Below, one piece after another: positions 51,958 through 61,400 of a stretch of DNA of 64,000 nt. Every line of letters starts with the position of its first letter. Position 1 is the first letter of the stretch. This DNA comes from Streptomyces sp. NBC_00414 (GTDB lineage: Bacteria > Actinomycetota > Actinomycetes > Streptomycetales > Streptomycetaceae). A model generated the notes under the pieces. It was not told the origin of the DNA. It saw only the letters and a program-made list of their open reading frames with translations, and made no database searches. The translations under genes and the position numbers were made by a program. The stretch covers positions 310,001 to 374,000 of the forward strand of contig NZ_CP107935.1 of NCBI RefSeq assembly GCF_036038375.1. The letters run 5' to 3'.

Positions 51958-52629
51958 TCAGTCGCGGGGCAGCACGCCCAGGAGGGCTGCGGACAGGGCC
52001 AGCTTCAAGGAGTCCTTCAGCTCCAGGTGGAAACGGGCCAGCTCGGGCTCGGCCTGGTAGGCCGCCCGCAGGCTGGGTGGGGGTGTGCTGTACGCCGACA
52101 GCGCGCCGGCCATGACCATGGTCTGCAGGCTGAACAGTGTCGCGTTCTCGCCCAGCTCCGGCAGGTACTTCTGGATCAGGACGGTCATGGTTGTCAGCCG
52201 GTCCAGGGAGGCGCGCTTGTAGCGCGCCACGACCTCGACGGAGACGTTGTGTTCCAGGACGCCGCCCTGTGCGCCGAAGAGGTCGCACAGCACCACTCGG
52301 CCGGACAATGAGCCGCTGAGGATCTCGGCCACCGCCGCCGCTCGCTCGGCCATGGGCAGTTTCTCGTCGACGCCGGCGGCCAACTCTCCCGCCAGTGCCG
52401 CCAGCCACTCCTGCAGGAAGCGGTCCAGCAGTTCCAGCAGCACCGCCTCGCGGGACTCGAAGTAGCGCAGCACGTTCGGCTTCGCCAGGCCAACCCGGCG
52501 GCTGAGTTCGTTCAAGGTGACCGCGGCCACGGGCATCTCGTCGAGCATCGCCGACGCCATGTCGAGGATTGCCCGTCGGCGGATCTCCCGCTGCTCTTCG
52601 GTCCGCGCCCGCTGGAAAGTCACGATCAC
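51958..52629 (-). CDS. TetR-family repressor, paired with an SDR gene
   Basis: A 223-residue regulator. The helix-turn-helix reads VAAVTLNELSRRVGLAKPNV and LRYFESREAVLLELLDRFL. The remainder is a helical ligand domain. It diverges from the short-chain dehydrogenase at 52734; the 104 bases between starts hold three copies of a palindromic element (52641-52713). Autoregulation and control of the dehydrogenase are strongly suggested by that arrangement. Confidence 0.93.
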   Translation of the reverse strand: MIVTFQRARTEEQREIRRRAILDMASAMLDEMPVAAVTLNELSRRVGLAKPNVLRYFESREAVLLELLDRFLQEWLAALAGELAAGVDEKLPMAERAAAVAEILSGSLSGRVVLCDLFGAQGGVLEHNVSVEVVARYKRASLDRLTTMTVLIQKYLPELGENATLFSLQTMVMAGALSAYSTPPPSLRAAYQAEPELARFHLELKDSLKLALSAALLGVLPRD

Positions 52630-52640
52630 CAGCCTAACTT

Positions 52641-52713
52641 AAGTACCTGCGGTACGTTGACAACGTACCGGAAGTACTTTAACGTCGAAGGCACAAGATA
52701 CCTTCGGTACGTT
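52641..52713. promoter_or_regulatory. Three TetR-type operator copies in the TetR/SDR promoter region
   Basis: Copy 1 is AAGTACCTGCGGTACGTT (52641-52658). Copy 2 is inverted, AACGTACCGGAAGTACTT (52662-52679), 16 of 18 matching. Copy 3 has the core TACCTTCGGTACGTT (52699-52713). Copies 1 and 3 contain the dyad TACC-N3-GGTA (GTACC-N3-GGTAC in copy 1). They cover the gap between the TetR start (52629) and the SDR start (52734). Confidence 0.75.
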
Positions 52714-52733
52714 AAATAGTCAGGAGCCTGGAC

Positions 52734-53705
52734 ATGAGCGACAAGTGGACGACGGCGAACATCCCGGACCAGCGCGGGCGGGTGGCCGTGGTGACCGGGG
52801 CCAACACCGGACTGGGGTACGAGACCGCCAAGGCGCTCGCCGAGCGCGGGGCGTCCGTGGTGCTCGCCGTGCGCAATGTGAAGAAGGGCGAGCAGGCAGC
52901 CGCCCGCATGACCGGCGACGTGAGCGTGCAGGCCCTGGACCTGACCTCGCTCGAATCCGTCCGGACCGCGGCGGCGGCGCTGAGGTCCCGGCTCGACCGG
53001 ATCGACCTGTTGATCAACAACGCCGGCGTGATGTACACCCCGAAGCAGACCACCCGGGACGGCTTCGAGATGCAGTTCGGCACCAACCACCTCGGCCACT
53101 TCGCGCTCACCGGGCTGCTGCTGGACCTGATGCTGCCGGTGCCCGGCTCGCGCGTGGTGACGGTCAGCAGCACCGGCCACCGCATCCGGGCCGCGATCCA
53201 CTTCGACGACCTGCGGTGGGAGCGGTCGTACAGCAGGGTCGCCGCGTACGGCCAGTCCAAGCTGGCCAACCTGATGTTCACGTACGAGCTGCAGCGCCGG
53301 CTCGCCTCGCACGGCACCACCGTCGCGGTGGCCGCGCACCCCGGCCTGTCCAGCACCGAACTCGCCCGCAACACCCCAGCGGCCCTCCGGCTCCCCCTCA
53401 CCTGGCTCGCGCCGCTGATCACCCAGACTCCGGCGATGGGCGCACTGCCGACCCTGCGCGCCGCCACCGACCCCGCCGCACTCGGTGGCCAGTACTACGG
53501 CCCCGGCGGACGCTACGAGGTCAAGGGCCACCCCCGACCGGTCACCTCCAGCCCGGAGTCGTACGAGGCAGCCGTCCAGCAGCGCCTGTGGACCGTCTCC
53601 GAGGACCTCACGGCGGTGACGTTCCCCGTCACGCGGTCCGAGCAGACCTCGTTCCCCTCCGGATCGGCCACCACGACGGCCCCGACGGGCGGATCCCACG
53701 GGTGA
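52734..53705 (+). CDS. Short-chain dehydrogenase/reductase
   Basis: A 323-residue NAD(P)-dependent oxidoreductase. The Rossmann motif is VAVVTGANTGLGYETAKALA, followed by LLINNAGVMYTPKQTT, the catalytic Ser in VVTVSSTGHRI and the Y-x-x-x-K in AAYGQSKLANLMFTYELQRR. This matches the retinol-dehydrogenase/oxidoreductase-like SDRs of about 310 residues. ATG at 52734 follows AGGAG. The substrate is unknown, and the divergent TetR repressor presumably responds to it. Confidence 0.94.
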   Translation: MSDKWTTANIPDQRGRVAVVTGANTGLGYETAKALAERGASVVLAVRNVKKGEQAAARMTGDVSVQALDLTSLESVRTAAAALRSRLDRIDLLINNAGVMYTPKQTTRDGFEMQFGTNHLGHFALTGLLLDLMLPVPGSRVVTVSSTGHRIRAAIHFDDLRWERSYSRVAAYGQSKLANLMFTYELQRRLASHGTTVAVAAHPGLSSTELARNTPAALRLPLTWLAPLITQTPAMGALPTLRAATDPAALGGQYYGPGGRYEVKGHPRPVTSSPESYEAAVQQRLWTVSEDLTAVTFPVTRSEQTSFPSGSATTTAPTGGSHG

Positions 53706-53783
53706 CGCCCAGGCAGCGAGCGCGACGCCTCAAGTAGAGCGCGCCCGGCGAGCCGATGGGTTCAGTCCGCAAGGGGCCGCAAC

Positions 53784-54248
53784 CTACTCCTCACCGCCCA
53801 GTACCGTCAGAAGATCGGCGAACTCCGGCCAGCGGGATCGCGGCAGCGCGGCGAACAGGTCTTCGGCGGCAGCCTCGTAGGCCTGCAGCCACGCATCCGC
53901 CTGCCGCGCGCCCTCCGAGGTGGCGAGGACCTTGGTCACGCGGCGATCGGCGGGATCCTGCGCTCGCGCCACGAGCCCGTCCCGGACCAGCGCCTCAAGC
54001 AACGTCGAGGCCGTCCCCTGCGCGATGCCGACCGCGGCGGCAACATCCGTCACGCGTATGGGGCCCAGTCGTGCGACCTCCACCAAGACACGTGACCGAG
54101 GGAGAGATGCGCCGCTTCCGTCGAGTCGTTCCTCGAACTTGCGGGCCAACACCTTGGCCGCGCGGCTGAACACGTCGGCGAGTTCCGCGGCCGTGAGTCC
54201 CCCGGCGGCACCATCCGCTCGATCTTCCATCCCTGCGGAACCCCTCAT
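53784..54248 (-). CDS. MarR-family regulator
   Basis: A 154-residue winged-helix regulator. The DNA-binding region reads IRVTDVAAAVGIAQGTASTL followed by the wing ARAQDPADRRVTKVLATSEG. A second in-frame ATG at 54230 is an alternative start. It diverges from the epimerase-like gene at 54355, with two overlapping palindromes in between (54271-54304), and probably represses both. Confidence 0.92.
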   Translation of the reverse strand: MRGSAGMEDRADGAAGGLTAAELADVFSRAAKVLARKFEERLDGSGASLPRSRVLVEVARLGPIRVTDVAAAVGIAQGTASTLLEALVRDGLVARAQDPADRRVTKVLATSEGARQADAWLQAYEAAAEDLFAALPRSRWPEFADLLTVLGGEE

Positions 54249-54270
54249 CCCCAGTCGCCTTGACGCGAAT

Positions 54271-54304
54271 ATACATTGATGCCAATGTATTCACATCAAT
54301 GTAT
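54271..54304. promoter_or_regulatory. Nested palindromic operator in the MarR/epimerase promoter region
   Basis: ATACATTG (54271-54278) and CAATGTAT (54283-54290) form a perfect dyad with a 4-base spacer. The longer arm ATACATTGATG (54271-54281) also pairs perfectly with CATCAATGTAT (54294-54304). The AT-rich sequence stands out from its surroundings. It lies 22 bases from the MarR start and 50 from the epimerase start. Confidence 0.75.
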
Positions 54305-54354
54305 CTACGTCGATGCATCCAGGCGATGCAGCGCCTGACCATGAGGAGTCTTTC

Positions 54355-55344
54355 ATGCGCGTCTTTCTGACCGGCGGTAGCGGTTTCGTCGGGCAACATC
54401 TGATCCGCCAGTTGCGAGCCGAGGGGCACACCGTCCTTGCCCTGGCCCGCTCGACCGGGAGTGCGCGGGCAGCGGCGGACGCCGGCGCCCAGCCCGTACG
54501 CGGCGACCTGGCACAGCTGTCCGGTCGGAGTGATCCGGCGGTCCGCCCGACATGGCTGGAGCACCTGCGCGAAGCCGATGCCGTCATCCACGCGGCGGCC
54601 CGCATGGCGTTCTGGGGCACCGATGCCGGATTCCGCGCCGACAACCACGAGCCGACGGTGGCCCTGCATGCCGCGGCCGTCGAAGCGGGGGTGTCCCGCT
54701 TCGTGCTCGTGAGCGCCGCAAGCGTCTCCACCGGCAGCCAGCGCGCCGCCGTCGTGGACGAGAACTCCGACGACGGCAGGCCCAACATCGCCTACTCCCG
54801 AGTCAAACTCGCGACGGAGCATGCTCTGCGCGGCTCGGATTCCCCCGGAATGACCTTGATCATCCTGCGCCCTCCTTTCATCTGGGGTCAGGGAATGACC
54901 ACCCTCGCCGAGGCGGTCGAGACGGCTCGCAAGGGACGATTCGCGTGGATAGACAACGGTCGCCACATCATGGACTTCGTCCATGTCGAAAACCTCGCCG
55001 ATTCTGTCGTGCTGGCCCTGTCGCACGGGCGCCATGGCGTGCCCTACTACGTCACTGACGGCAGTCCCATGCCGATCCGCGGCTTCTTCACCGCCCTGCT
55101 GGCAAGCCACGGCATCGATGTCTCCGGAAGTCGCAGCGTGCCGTTGGCTGTGGCATCCCCGATGGCGGCGGTCATGGACAGCGCCGCCCGCCTGCTCCGC
55201 AGGCGCACCGCGCCACCCCTGAACAACTGGCTGGTGTCCTTCATGGGCCGCGACCGCTCCTACGACATCAGTGCGGCCCGCACCGATCTTCGCTACGAGC
55301 CGCGCGTCAGCCTCGACACCGGCCTGCTCGAAATGACGCGATGA
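54355..55344 (+). CDS. NAD-dependent epimerase/dehydratase-family protein
   Basis: A 329-residue extended SDR. The Rossmann motif is VFLTGGSGFVGQHLIRQL, followed by DAVIHAAARMAFWG, a Ser region LVSAASVSTGSQRA, the Y-x-x-x-K in IAYSRVKLATEHAL, and LRPPFIWGQGM. ATG at 54355 follows GAGGAGTC. Members act on sugar nucleotides, sterols or dihydroflavonol-like ketones; the substrate here is unknown. It is the presumed target of the divergent MarR regulator. Confidence 0.92.
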   Translation: MRVFLTGGSGFVGQHLIRQLRAEGHTVLALARSTGSARAAADAGAQPVRGDLAQLSGRSDPAVRPTWLEHLREADAVIHAAARMAFWGTDAGFRADNHEPTVALHAAAVEAGVSRFVLVSAASVSTGSQRAAVVDENSDDGRPNIAYSRVKLATEHALRGSDSPGMTLIILRPPFIWGQGMTTLAEAVETARKGRFAWIDNGRHIMDFVHVENLADSVVLALSHGRHGVPYYVTDGSPMPIRGFFTALLASHGIDVSGSRSVPLAVASPMAAVMDSAARLLRRRTAPPLNNWLVSFMGRDRSYDISAARTDLRYEPRVSLDTGLLEMTR

Positions 55345-55414
55345 CACCCATGCTGGGTCATGTGACTCGGGCGAGATTCTCGTAGGCGTCGTCCACGTCT
55401 AGGCGTGGTCCACG

Positions 55415-56242
55415 TCAGCGAACAGCCCTCTCCGTGATGGTGTCGTCCTTGATCAGGGCGGCCCGCGCGTGGGCGAGTGGTTGCGCCTCATAAGTGATGC
55501 GGACGACTCCGTCGGCGTGCCGTTCGGTGCTCGCCCGTACTCCGAAGACGTCTCCGAGGATGTCGGGGGTCAGCACATCGAGGACCGGTCCCGCGGCGAC
55601 CACAACTCCCTCGTGCAGGACGACCAGGTGGTCGCAGAGCCGTGCGGCCAGGTCGAGGTCGTGCAGGACCGCCAGGGTGGTGATCCCGGTGGCACGGATC
55701 AGGTCCAGGAGCTCGAACCGGGCCCGGATGTCGAGGTGGTTGGTGAGCTCGTCGAGAACCAGGAGCTGGGCGCTCTGAGCCAATGCCCTTGCCAGCAGCA
55801 CGCGTTGCCGCTCCCCGCCGGACAGTGAGGCGTAGTCGCGGTGCGCGTACGGTCGTACGCCGCAGTGCTCGATGGCCTCCTCCACGGTGCGGTGGTCCTC
55901 GGCGCCGTCGCGTCCCAGCAGACCGTGGTGCGGGGACCGGCCCAGGGCGACGATCTCGGCGACGGTCAGGCCGGTGGTGTTGCCTCCGGCGTCCTGGAGG
56001 ACCGCGGCGGTGCGGCGGGCCGCGGCGCGGGCGGACAGCGCCCACACGTCGTCGTCCCCGACCCTGACGACTCCCCCGGCCGGGCGCAGGGAACGGTAGA
56101 CGGCGCGCAGCAGGGTCGACTTGCCGCTGCCGTTGGGGCCGACGAGGCCGACGATGTCGCCCTTGTGGGCCTCCAGGCTCACGTCGCGCAGGATCGGCGT
56201 ACGGTCCAGGGTGACGTGGAGTTGGTCGACGGTGAGTTTCAT
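55415..56242 (-). CDS. ABC importer ATPase (siderophore/haem/B12 type)
   Basis: A 275-residue nucleotide-binding subunit. Walker A is GPNGSGKST (residues 35-43), the Q-loop lies in AAVLQDAGGNTTGLTV, the signature is LSGGERQRVLLARAL, Walker B is LLVLDELTNHLD, and the switch His lies in LAVLHDLDLA. This matches FecE/FhuC-type ATPases that power import of iron-siderophores and related metal chelates. It follows the permease gene with four bases between them and is the last gene of the run from the ligase. Its stop is 71 bases from a convergent gene. Confidence 0.95.
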   Translation of the reverse strand: MKLTVDQLHVTLDRTPILRDVSLEAHKGDIVGLVGPNGSGKSTLLRAVYRSLRPAGGVVRVGDDDVWALSARAAARRTAAVLQDAGGNTTGLTVAEIVALGRSPHHGLLGRDGAEDHRTVEEAIEHCGVRPYAHRDYASLSGGERQRVLLARALAQSAQLLVLDELTNHLDIRARFELLDLIRATGITTLAVLHDLDLAARLCDHLVVLHEGVVVAAGPVLDVLTPDILGDVFGVRASTERHADGVVRITYEAQPLAHARAALIKDDTITERAVR

Positions 56243-56246
56243 TCAA

Positions 56247-57395
56247 TCAGTCCAGGCCCTTGTTGTGGCGCAGCAGCCACAGGAAGAAGGGGGCGCCGAG
56301 GAGGGCGGTGAGGATGCCCAGCGGTAGTTCGTTGGGGCGGTTGACGGTGCGGGAGAGCAGGTCGACGAGGACCAGGTAGACCGCGCCCAGCAGGGCCGTC
56401 AGGGGCAGGAGCCGGCGGTGGTCGGCGCCCGTGGTGAGACGGACGAGGTGCGGGATCATCAGGCCGACGAAGCCTATGCTGCCGGCGACGGCGATGACGG
56501 TCCCGGTCAGCAGCGCGCTGAGCACCAGGAGCACGGCGCGCAGCCGGTTGACGTTGACACCCAGCGCGGTGGCGGACTCGTCGCCGGCCAGCAGGACGTT
56601 GAGCCGCCGCCCGAAGAGGGCAAGGAGCACGGTGGTGACGAGCACGACGACGGTGACGGTGGGGATCTGGTCCCACTGGGCGCCGGCCACGCTGCCGAGC
56701 ATCCAGAACATGACCGTGCGCAACTCGGTCGGGGTGGCCTGGAGTTGGACGAAGCTGGTCGCCGAGAGGAAGACGTAGCCGACGGCGACGCCGGCCAGCA
56801 CCAGCCGGGTCGGGGCCAGTCGTCCGCGTCGCTGCCCGAGGGCGAACACCAGCGCCCCTGCGAGCACCGCGCCGACGAACGCCGCCGCCGACACCCCGAG
56901 CCCGGCCAGCGCCGCTCCCCCGCCCAGGGTGATGACCAGGACCGCGCCGAGCGTGGCGCCGTAGGAGAAGCCCAGCACGATGGGGTCGGCGAGCGGGTTG
57001 GACACCACGGTCTGCAGAACCGCGCCCGACACGGCCAGGGCCGCGCCGACCAGGGCGGCCAGGACCACGCGCGGGGTGCGGAACTTCCAGACGATCTGGT
57101 CGAGCGCGACATCGGTCGGTGGCGTTCCCGCGCCGGTGACGTGGTGCAGGACGATCGCCCACACGTCGCCGAGCGGAATGGTGACCGCCCCGATGCTGAT
57201 CGCCACGATCATCGTGACGACCAGCGCGACGGGCAGCAGGGCGAACGCGAGAGCGGCCTTCAGCGACCCGGGCTTGTTCAGAAGGCGTCGGGGTGCAGCA
57301 TCTTGGCGATCTTCTCCACGGCGAGGTCGTTGCTCGGGCCGATGTACATCGAGTCCGACAGCGTCACGTACGTGTTGTTCCTGGCGGCCGGCCAC
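56247..57395 (-). CDS. FecCD-type ABC permease
   Basis: An inner-membrane permease of the BtuC/FecCD family with about nine to ten membrane segments. Landmarks are the start of the membrane domain in LLPVALVVTMIVAISIGAV, then VVSNPLADPIVLGFSYGATL, RRLNVLLAGDESATALGVNV and GSIGFVGLMIPHLVRLTTGA, the last being the coupling region. The start is odd. The only ATG in frame (57395) overlaps the binding-protein gene by 118 bases and gives a 40-residue Arg-rich leader. Homology starts near LLNKPGSLKAALAF, where a CTG (57281) overlaps the stop of that gene. The true start is therefore unsettled. Confidence 0.9.
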   Translation of the reverse strand: MAGRQEQHVRDAVGLDVHRPEQRPRRGEDRQDAAPRRLLNKPGSLKAALAFALLPVALVVTMIVAISIGAVTIPLGDVWAIVLHHVTGAGTPPTDVALDQIVWKFRTPRVVLAALVGAALAVSGAVLQTVVSNPLADPIVLGFSYGATLGAVLVITLGGGAALAGLGVSAAAFVGAVLAGALVFALGQRRGRLAPTRLVLAGVAVGYVFLSATSFVQLQATPTELRTVMFWMLGSVAGAQWDQIPTVTVVVLVTTVLLALFGRRLNVLLAGDESATALGVNVNRLRAVLLVLSALLTGTVIAVAGSIGFVGLMIPHLVRLTTGADHRRLLPLTALLGAVYLVLVDLLSRTVNRPNELPLGILTALLGAPFFLWLLRHNKGLD

Positions 57396-58318
57396 TGGGG
57401 GAACTCCTTGAGCAGTTTCTTGGCGTAGGCCGCCGGGTTCGGGTCGTTGTACGCGACGACGACGAGGGCGTCGACGTCGGTGGCGGCCACCTTCTCCTTG
57501 CTCAGATCGGCGAAGGAGGTCTTGGAGGCGTTCTCGAAGGGGTTGGTGCCGCCGGCCTTGGCGAGGATGTCGTTGTAGATGCCCTTGGCGACGACCGAGC
57601 TGAAGTCGTTGCTGCCCATGGACATGTTGGAGAACAGCACCATGACCTTCGGTGTCTTCTTCCCCTTCACCTTCGCCGAGACGGCGTCGATGTTCTTCTT
57701 CGAGGCGGCGATCACCTCCTCGGCCTTGTCACCGACGTTGAAGACCCTGCCCATGTCGCGCAGCAGTGTGTAACTGTCGGCGATGGTCATCTTCGAGTTG
57801 TCCTGGCCGCAGCCCTCCGGGGAGATGTAGCTGTTCGCGGCGACGTCGCTCAGCTGGTCCCGGGTGGCGAAGCCGTTCTTGCCGTCGAAGCCGTACGAGG
57901 TGGTGGACAGCACCAGGTCGGGGCGCAGCCCGAGCATGGCCTCGCGGGGGATGTCGAAGGCGTCGTTGGGCTTCACGTCACCGGTCGGCAGGGCCTTGAT
58001 GGCAGCGGCACGGCCTTTCACCTCGGACATCCCGTAGCTCTGCTGGTTGGCGACGATCCGGTCCTGGACGCCGAGGGCGAGGAGGGTGGAAACCTCCCCG
58101 ACGGAGGCTCCGTTCATGACGACGACCCGGCTGGGGGCCTTCTCGAACGTCGTCTTCCGACCACAGTTCTCCAGCGTCACCGGGTAGCCGGATCTCGCGT
58201 TCGCGGCTTCGGTCGTCCTCGCGCTCGCCGTGTCGTTGTCCGAGGAGTCGCCGCATGCCGCTGTGAGCAGACACAGGGCTGCGGCCAGGGCGGTGACGAC
58301 CGGCCGGTTCATCGACAT
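57278..58318 (-). CDS. ABC importer substrate-binding lipoprotein (siderophore/metal type)
   Basis: A 346-residue exported lipoprotein. The ATG at 58318 follows AAGGAG and starts MSMNRPVVTALAAALCLL with lipobox LTAAC (Cys22). The mature part is a class-III binding protein (ENCGRKTTFEKAPSRVVVMN, ALGVQDRIVANQQSYG, DALVVVAYNDPNP) of the FepB/TroA_a type, with a long backbone helix (KAEEVIAASKKNIDAVSAKV). It should capture a metal chelate outside the membrane for the following permease and ATPase. It lies 93 bases downstream of the NRPS on the same strand. Confidence 0.94.
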   Translation of the reverse strand: MSMNRPVVTALAAALCLLTAACGDSSDNDTASARTTEAANARSGYPVTLENCGRKTTFEKAPSRVVVMNGASVGEVSTLLALGVQDRIVANQQSYGMSEVKGRAAAIKALPTGDVKPNDAFDIPREAMLGLRPDLVLSTTSYGFDGKNGFATRDQLSDVAANSYISPEGCGQDNSKMTIADSYTLLRDMGRVFNVGDKAEEVIAASKKNIDAVSAKVKGKKTPKVMVLFSNMSMGSNDFSSVVAKGIYNDILAKAGGTNPFENASKTSFADLSKEKVAATDVDALVVVAYNDPNPAAYAKKLLKEFPQWPAARNNTYVTLSDSMYIGPSNDLAVEKIAKMLHPDAF

Positions 58319-58411
58319 GCGGGCTCCTTGCATACGGAAATGCGCTGGTGGCTGAGGGGTTCTGTTGCAGTAGTCGGGGCGGCGCGGCCGCGAGTTCCCG
58401 GCAAGTCACGG

Positions 58412-61400
58412 TTATTTTCGGGACGTTGCGTGCGAGGGCCGGCGGCCGGCCGGAGCGGGCAGCACTCCTGCGGCGACGCAGTGGTCCAGGTATCCGAAGA
58501 GCAGGTCGCGGTCCAGGGGCGGGGCGGTGATGTCGCCGCCTTCCAGGCCCGCGCGGACGTTGTCGGCGCGAACGTGGCCCAGCCGCAGGTCGGTTGCGGC
58601 GGCTTGTTCGGTGGAGTCGAAGAAGGCCAGGGTCGTGGCGGCGGCATCGGCCGAGCGGGGCAACTGCTCCCGCCACCGGGCCAGCGGCAGTCGCCGTATC
58701 GGATAGCCGTACTCCTCCACCCAGGTGTAGACGTCGGCGAGCCGTACCCGGGGCAGGGTCGCGTGATTGAAGACGGGACCGGTGGCCCGGGGGTCGGCGG
58801 TGAGACAGAGACGGACCAGGGAGCGGGCCACGAAGTCCACGGGCGTCCAGACCTCGTCCTCGAACAGGTCCGGGACGATTCCTGCGGGGACACCGGCCCG
58901 CAGCACGCTCCACAGGAAGTCCCGCTCGTTGACGTATCCCGTGCCGGACGGGCCGACCACCCGGCCCAAGCGGTGCACCGTGACCGGCAGACCACGCTCG
59001 GCGGCTTGTTCGAGCAGACGTTCGGAGGCCCATTTCGACTGCTGGTAGCCGTACCGCAGTCCCTTGTGCGGCGGTAGGAACGTCTCCGGTACCTCCCGGC
59101 TGTGGCTCGCGGGTGGAGCCACGGACAGCGTGGACACGTAGTGCAGAGGCGTCGTGCGTACGGCGGCCAGGTGCAGCAGGTGACGGGTGGACTCGGTGTT
59201 GACGGCGCGCAGGGTGGCGTAGTCACGCATGATGCTGACCGTCGCCGCGTTGTGGAAGATCGCGTCGCAGGTCGTGGCCAGATCCGCGAGTGTGTCCCGG
59301 GGCAGCGCGAAGTCGGGCCGGGCAAGGTCGGCGGCAAGGGCGACGACTCGGCGGAAGTCCCGTTCGTCCAGGGCGATGGCGTGCCGGTCGAGGGCCTGGC
59401 GGGTACGTGCGGTGGCCTCGGCCCGGTCGCGGGCGCGCACGGTGCAGACGATCTCGGCGGACGTGTTGGCCAGGAGTTCCGCCAGCAGGTGGACGCCGAC
59501 GAAGCCGGTCGCGCCGGTGAGCAGGATGCGGCGGGGCACGTCGTGGGGGTCGCGGCTGATGCCGGGCCGTATGCCCGGGGCCAGGGGGGCATCGGTGAGG
59601 ACGGTCGGTGGCAGCCCTGTCGGTGCTGTCAGGGGCTGGGCGTCGTCTCCCAGGAAGCGGGCCAGTCCGGCAGCGGTGGGGTACTGGAAGAGCCAGGCGA
59701 CCCGGATGTCGCGGCCGAGTCGGGCGCCCAGCCGGTTGGCGGCCTGGATGGCCTGGAGGGACTGGGCTCCGAGGTCGAACACGTCGTCGTCGACGGTGAG
59801 GGTGTCCGTGCCGAGGATCTGCCGCCAGACACCGGTGACGGCCTGTTCGAGGACGTTGCCGGTCGTGGATGCCTGTGGCGCGGACGTGCGGCTCAGGACA
59901 GCCCGGTCGATCTTGCCGGAGCCCGTGCGGGGCAGCCGGTCGAGGAGCTCGATCCCGGAGGGGACCATCGCCGCGGGCAGCAGCGTACGCAGATGTGCTC
60001 TGGCCTCGGACGCGGTCGGTGCGGGGGGCGTTGTGACCAGGTGGGCGACCAGGCGCCGGGTTCCGTCGGCGAGGGTCTGTCCCACTACGGCGGCCTCCCG
60101 GATACGGGGATGGGTGAGCAGCGCGCTCTCGACCTCGGCGGGCCGGACACGGTGGCCGCTGATCTTGAATTCGTCGTCCGCCCGGCCCAGGAAGCGCAGT
60201 TGTCCGTCCTCGCCGACACTCACCAGGTCCCCGGTGCGGTAGGCGCGGGGTGTGCCGGGAAGCGCGGCGAGGGGGGCGAAGCGGGAGCTGTCCGGGAGAT
60301 CGCCGCGATAGCCGCGCGCAAGGGTGTCGCCGAGCAGGTACAGCTCGCCGTCGACGACAGCGGCCCGGGTGCCGGCCAGCGGCAGGCCGATGGGAACGTC
60401 GCCGGGGGCGAGCGTGGGGTCGTGCAGGTCGGCGACGGTGGCGACCACGGTGGCCTCGGTGGGGCCGTAGGTGTTCAGCAGCCGCACCGAGGGGCCGGCG
60501 GCCTCGCGCCAGCGGTCGACCCGTTCGGGCAGGGCCGCCTCGCCGCCGACGATGACGGTCCGGACGGTCTCGGGAAGCGTGGCGGTGCCGGTCGAGATCG
60601 CGTAGGACACCTCGTGCCAGTAGGCGGTGGGCAGGTCCAGCACACTCACGCGCAGGCGGGCCGCCTCATCGAGGAAGTGAGGTATCGACTCGGTCATGTC
60701 GTCGGCGCGGATGACGAGGGTGCCGCCGGCGCACAGGGTGAGGAACAGCTCTTCCACGCTGGTGTCGAAGTGCAGCGGGGCGAACTGCAGCACACGGTCC
60801 CGCTGTTGGATCCCGTAGCGGTGAGTGGCGGCTGCGACGAAGTGTGCCAGGGCGCTGTGGCCGATCTCGACGCCCTTGGGACGGCCGGTGGATCCCGAGG
60901 TGTGGAGCACGTAGGCCAGGTCGGCCCGGCCGGGCGCCCACGACGCGGTACGCGCGGCGGGCCCGGATTCCGGCTGGCCGAGCTGGCCGAGCTGGCCGGG
61001 ATCGTCGAACTGGTCGAGCTGGCGGGGATGGTCAAGCTGGTCGAGCAGAAGTACCGTCCGGTCCGGGAAGTCGGCTCCGCGGTCGCTGGTGGTGACGACG
61101 AGCGCGGGAAGGGCGTCGGCCAGGAGATGCGCCGTGCGGTCGGCGGGTGCTTGCAGGTCGAGTGGGCAGTAGGCGGCGCCCGACAGCAGGACGCCGAGGA
61201 TGCTGGTGACGGCGTCGACACCGCGAGGCAGGGCCACCGCCACCACATCGCCCTCGCCGACTCCATGGGCGGTCAGGCCGCGCGCGATGTTCCGTGCGGC
61301 GCCGAAGAGTTCGGCATATGTGCTGGTGATTCCGGCGTGCTCCACGGCGATGGCGCCGCCCCGTCGTGCGGCATGGTCGGCGATCAGGCTGAGCACCGGG

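Noticed and set aside
60970..61050. Repeated CTGGCCGAG/CTGGTCGAG sequence within the NRPS
   Set aside because: It encodes a Leu/Asp/Gln/Pro-rich loop inside the adenylation domain and is in frame, so it is a coding low-complexity repeat rather than a separate element. The same applies to the Pro-rich linker repeats near 61441-61500.
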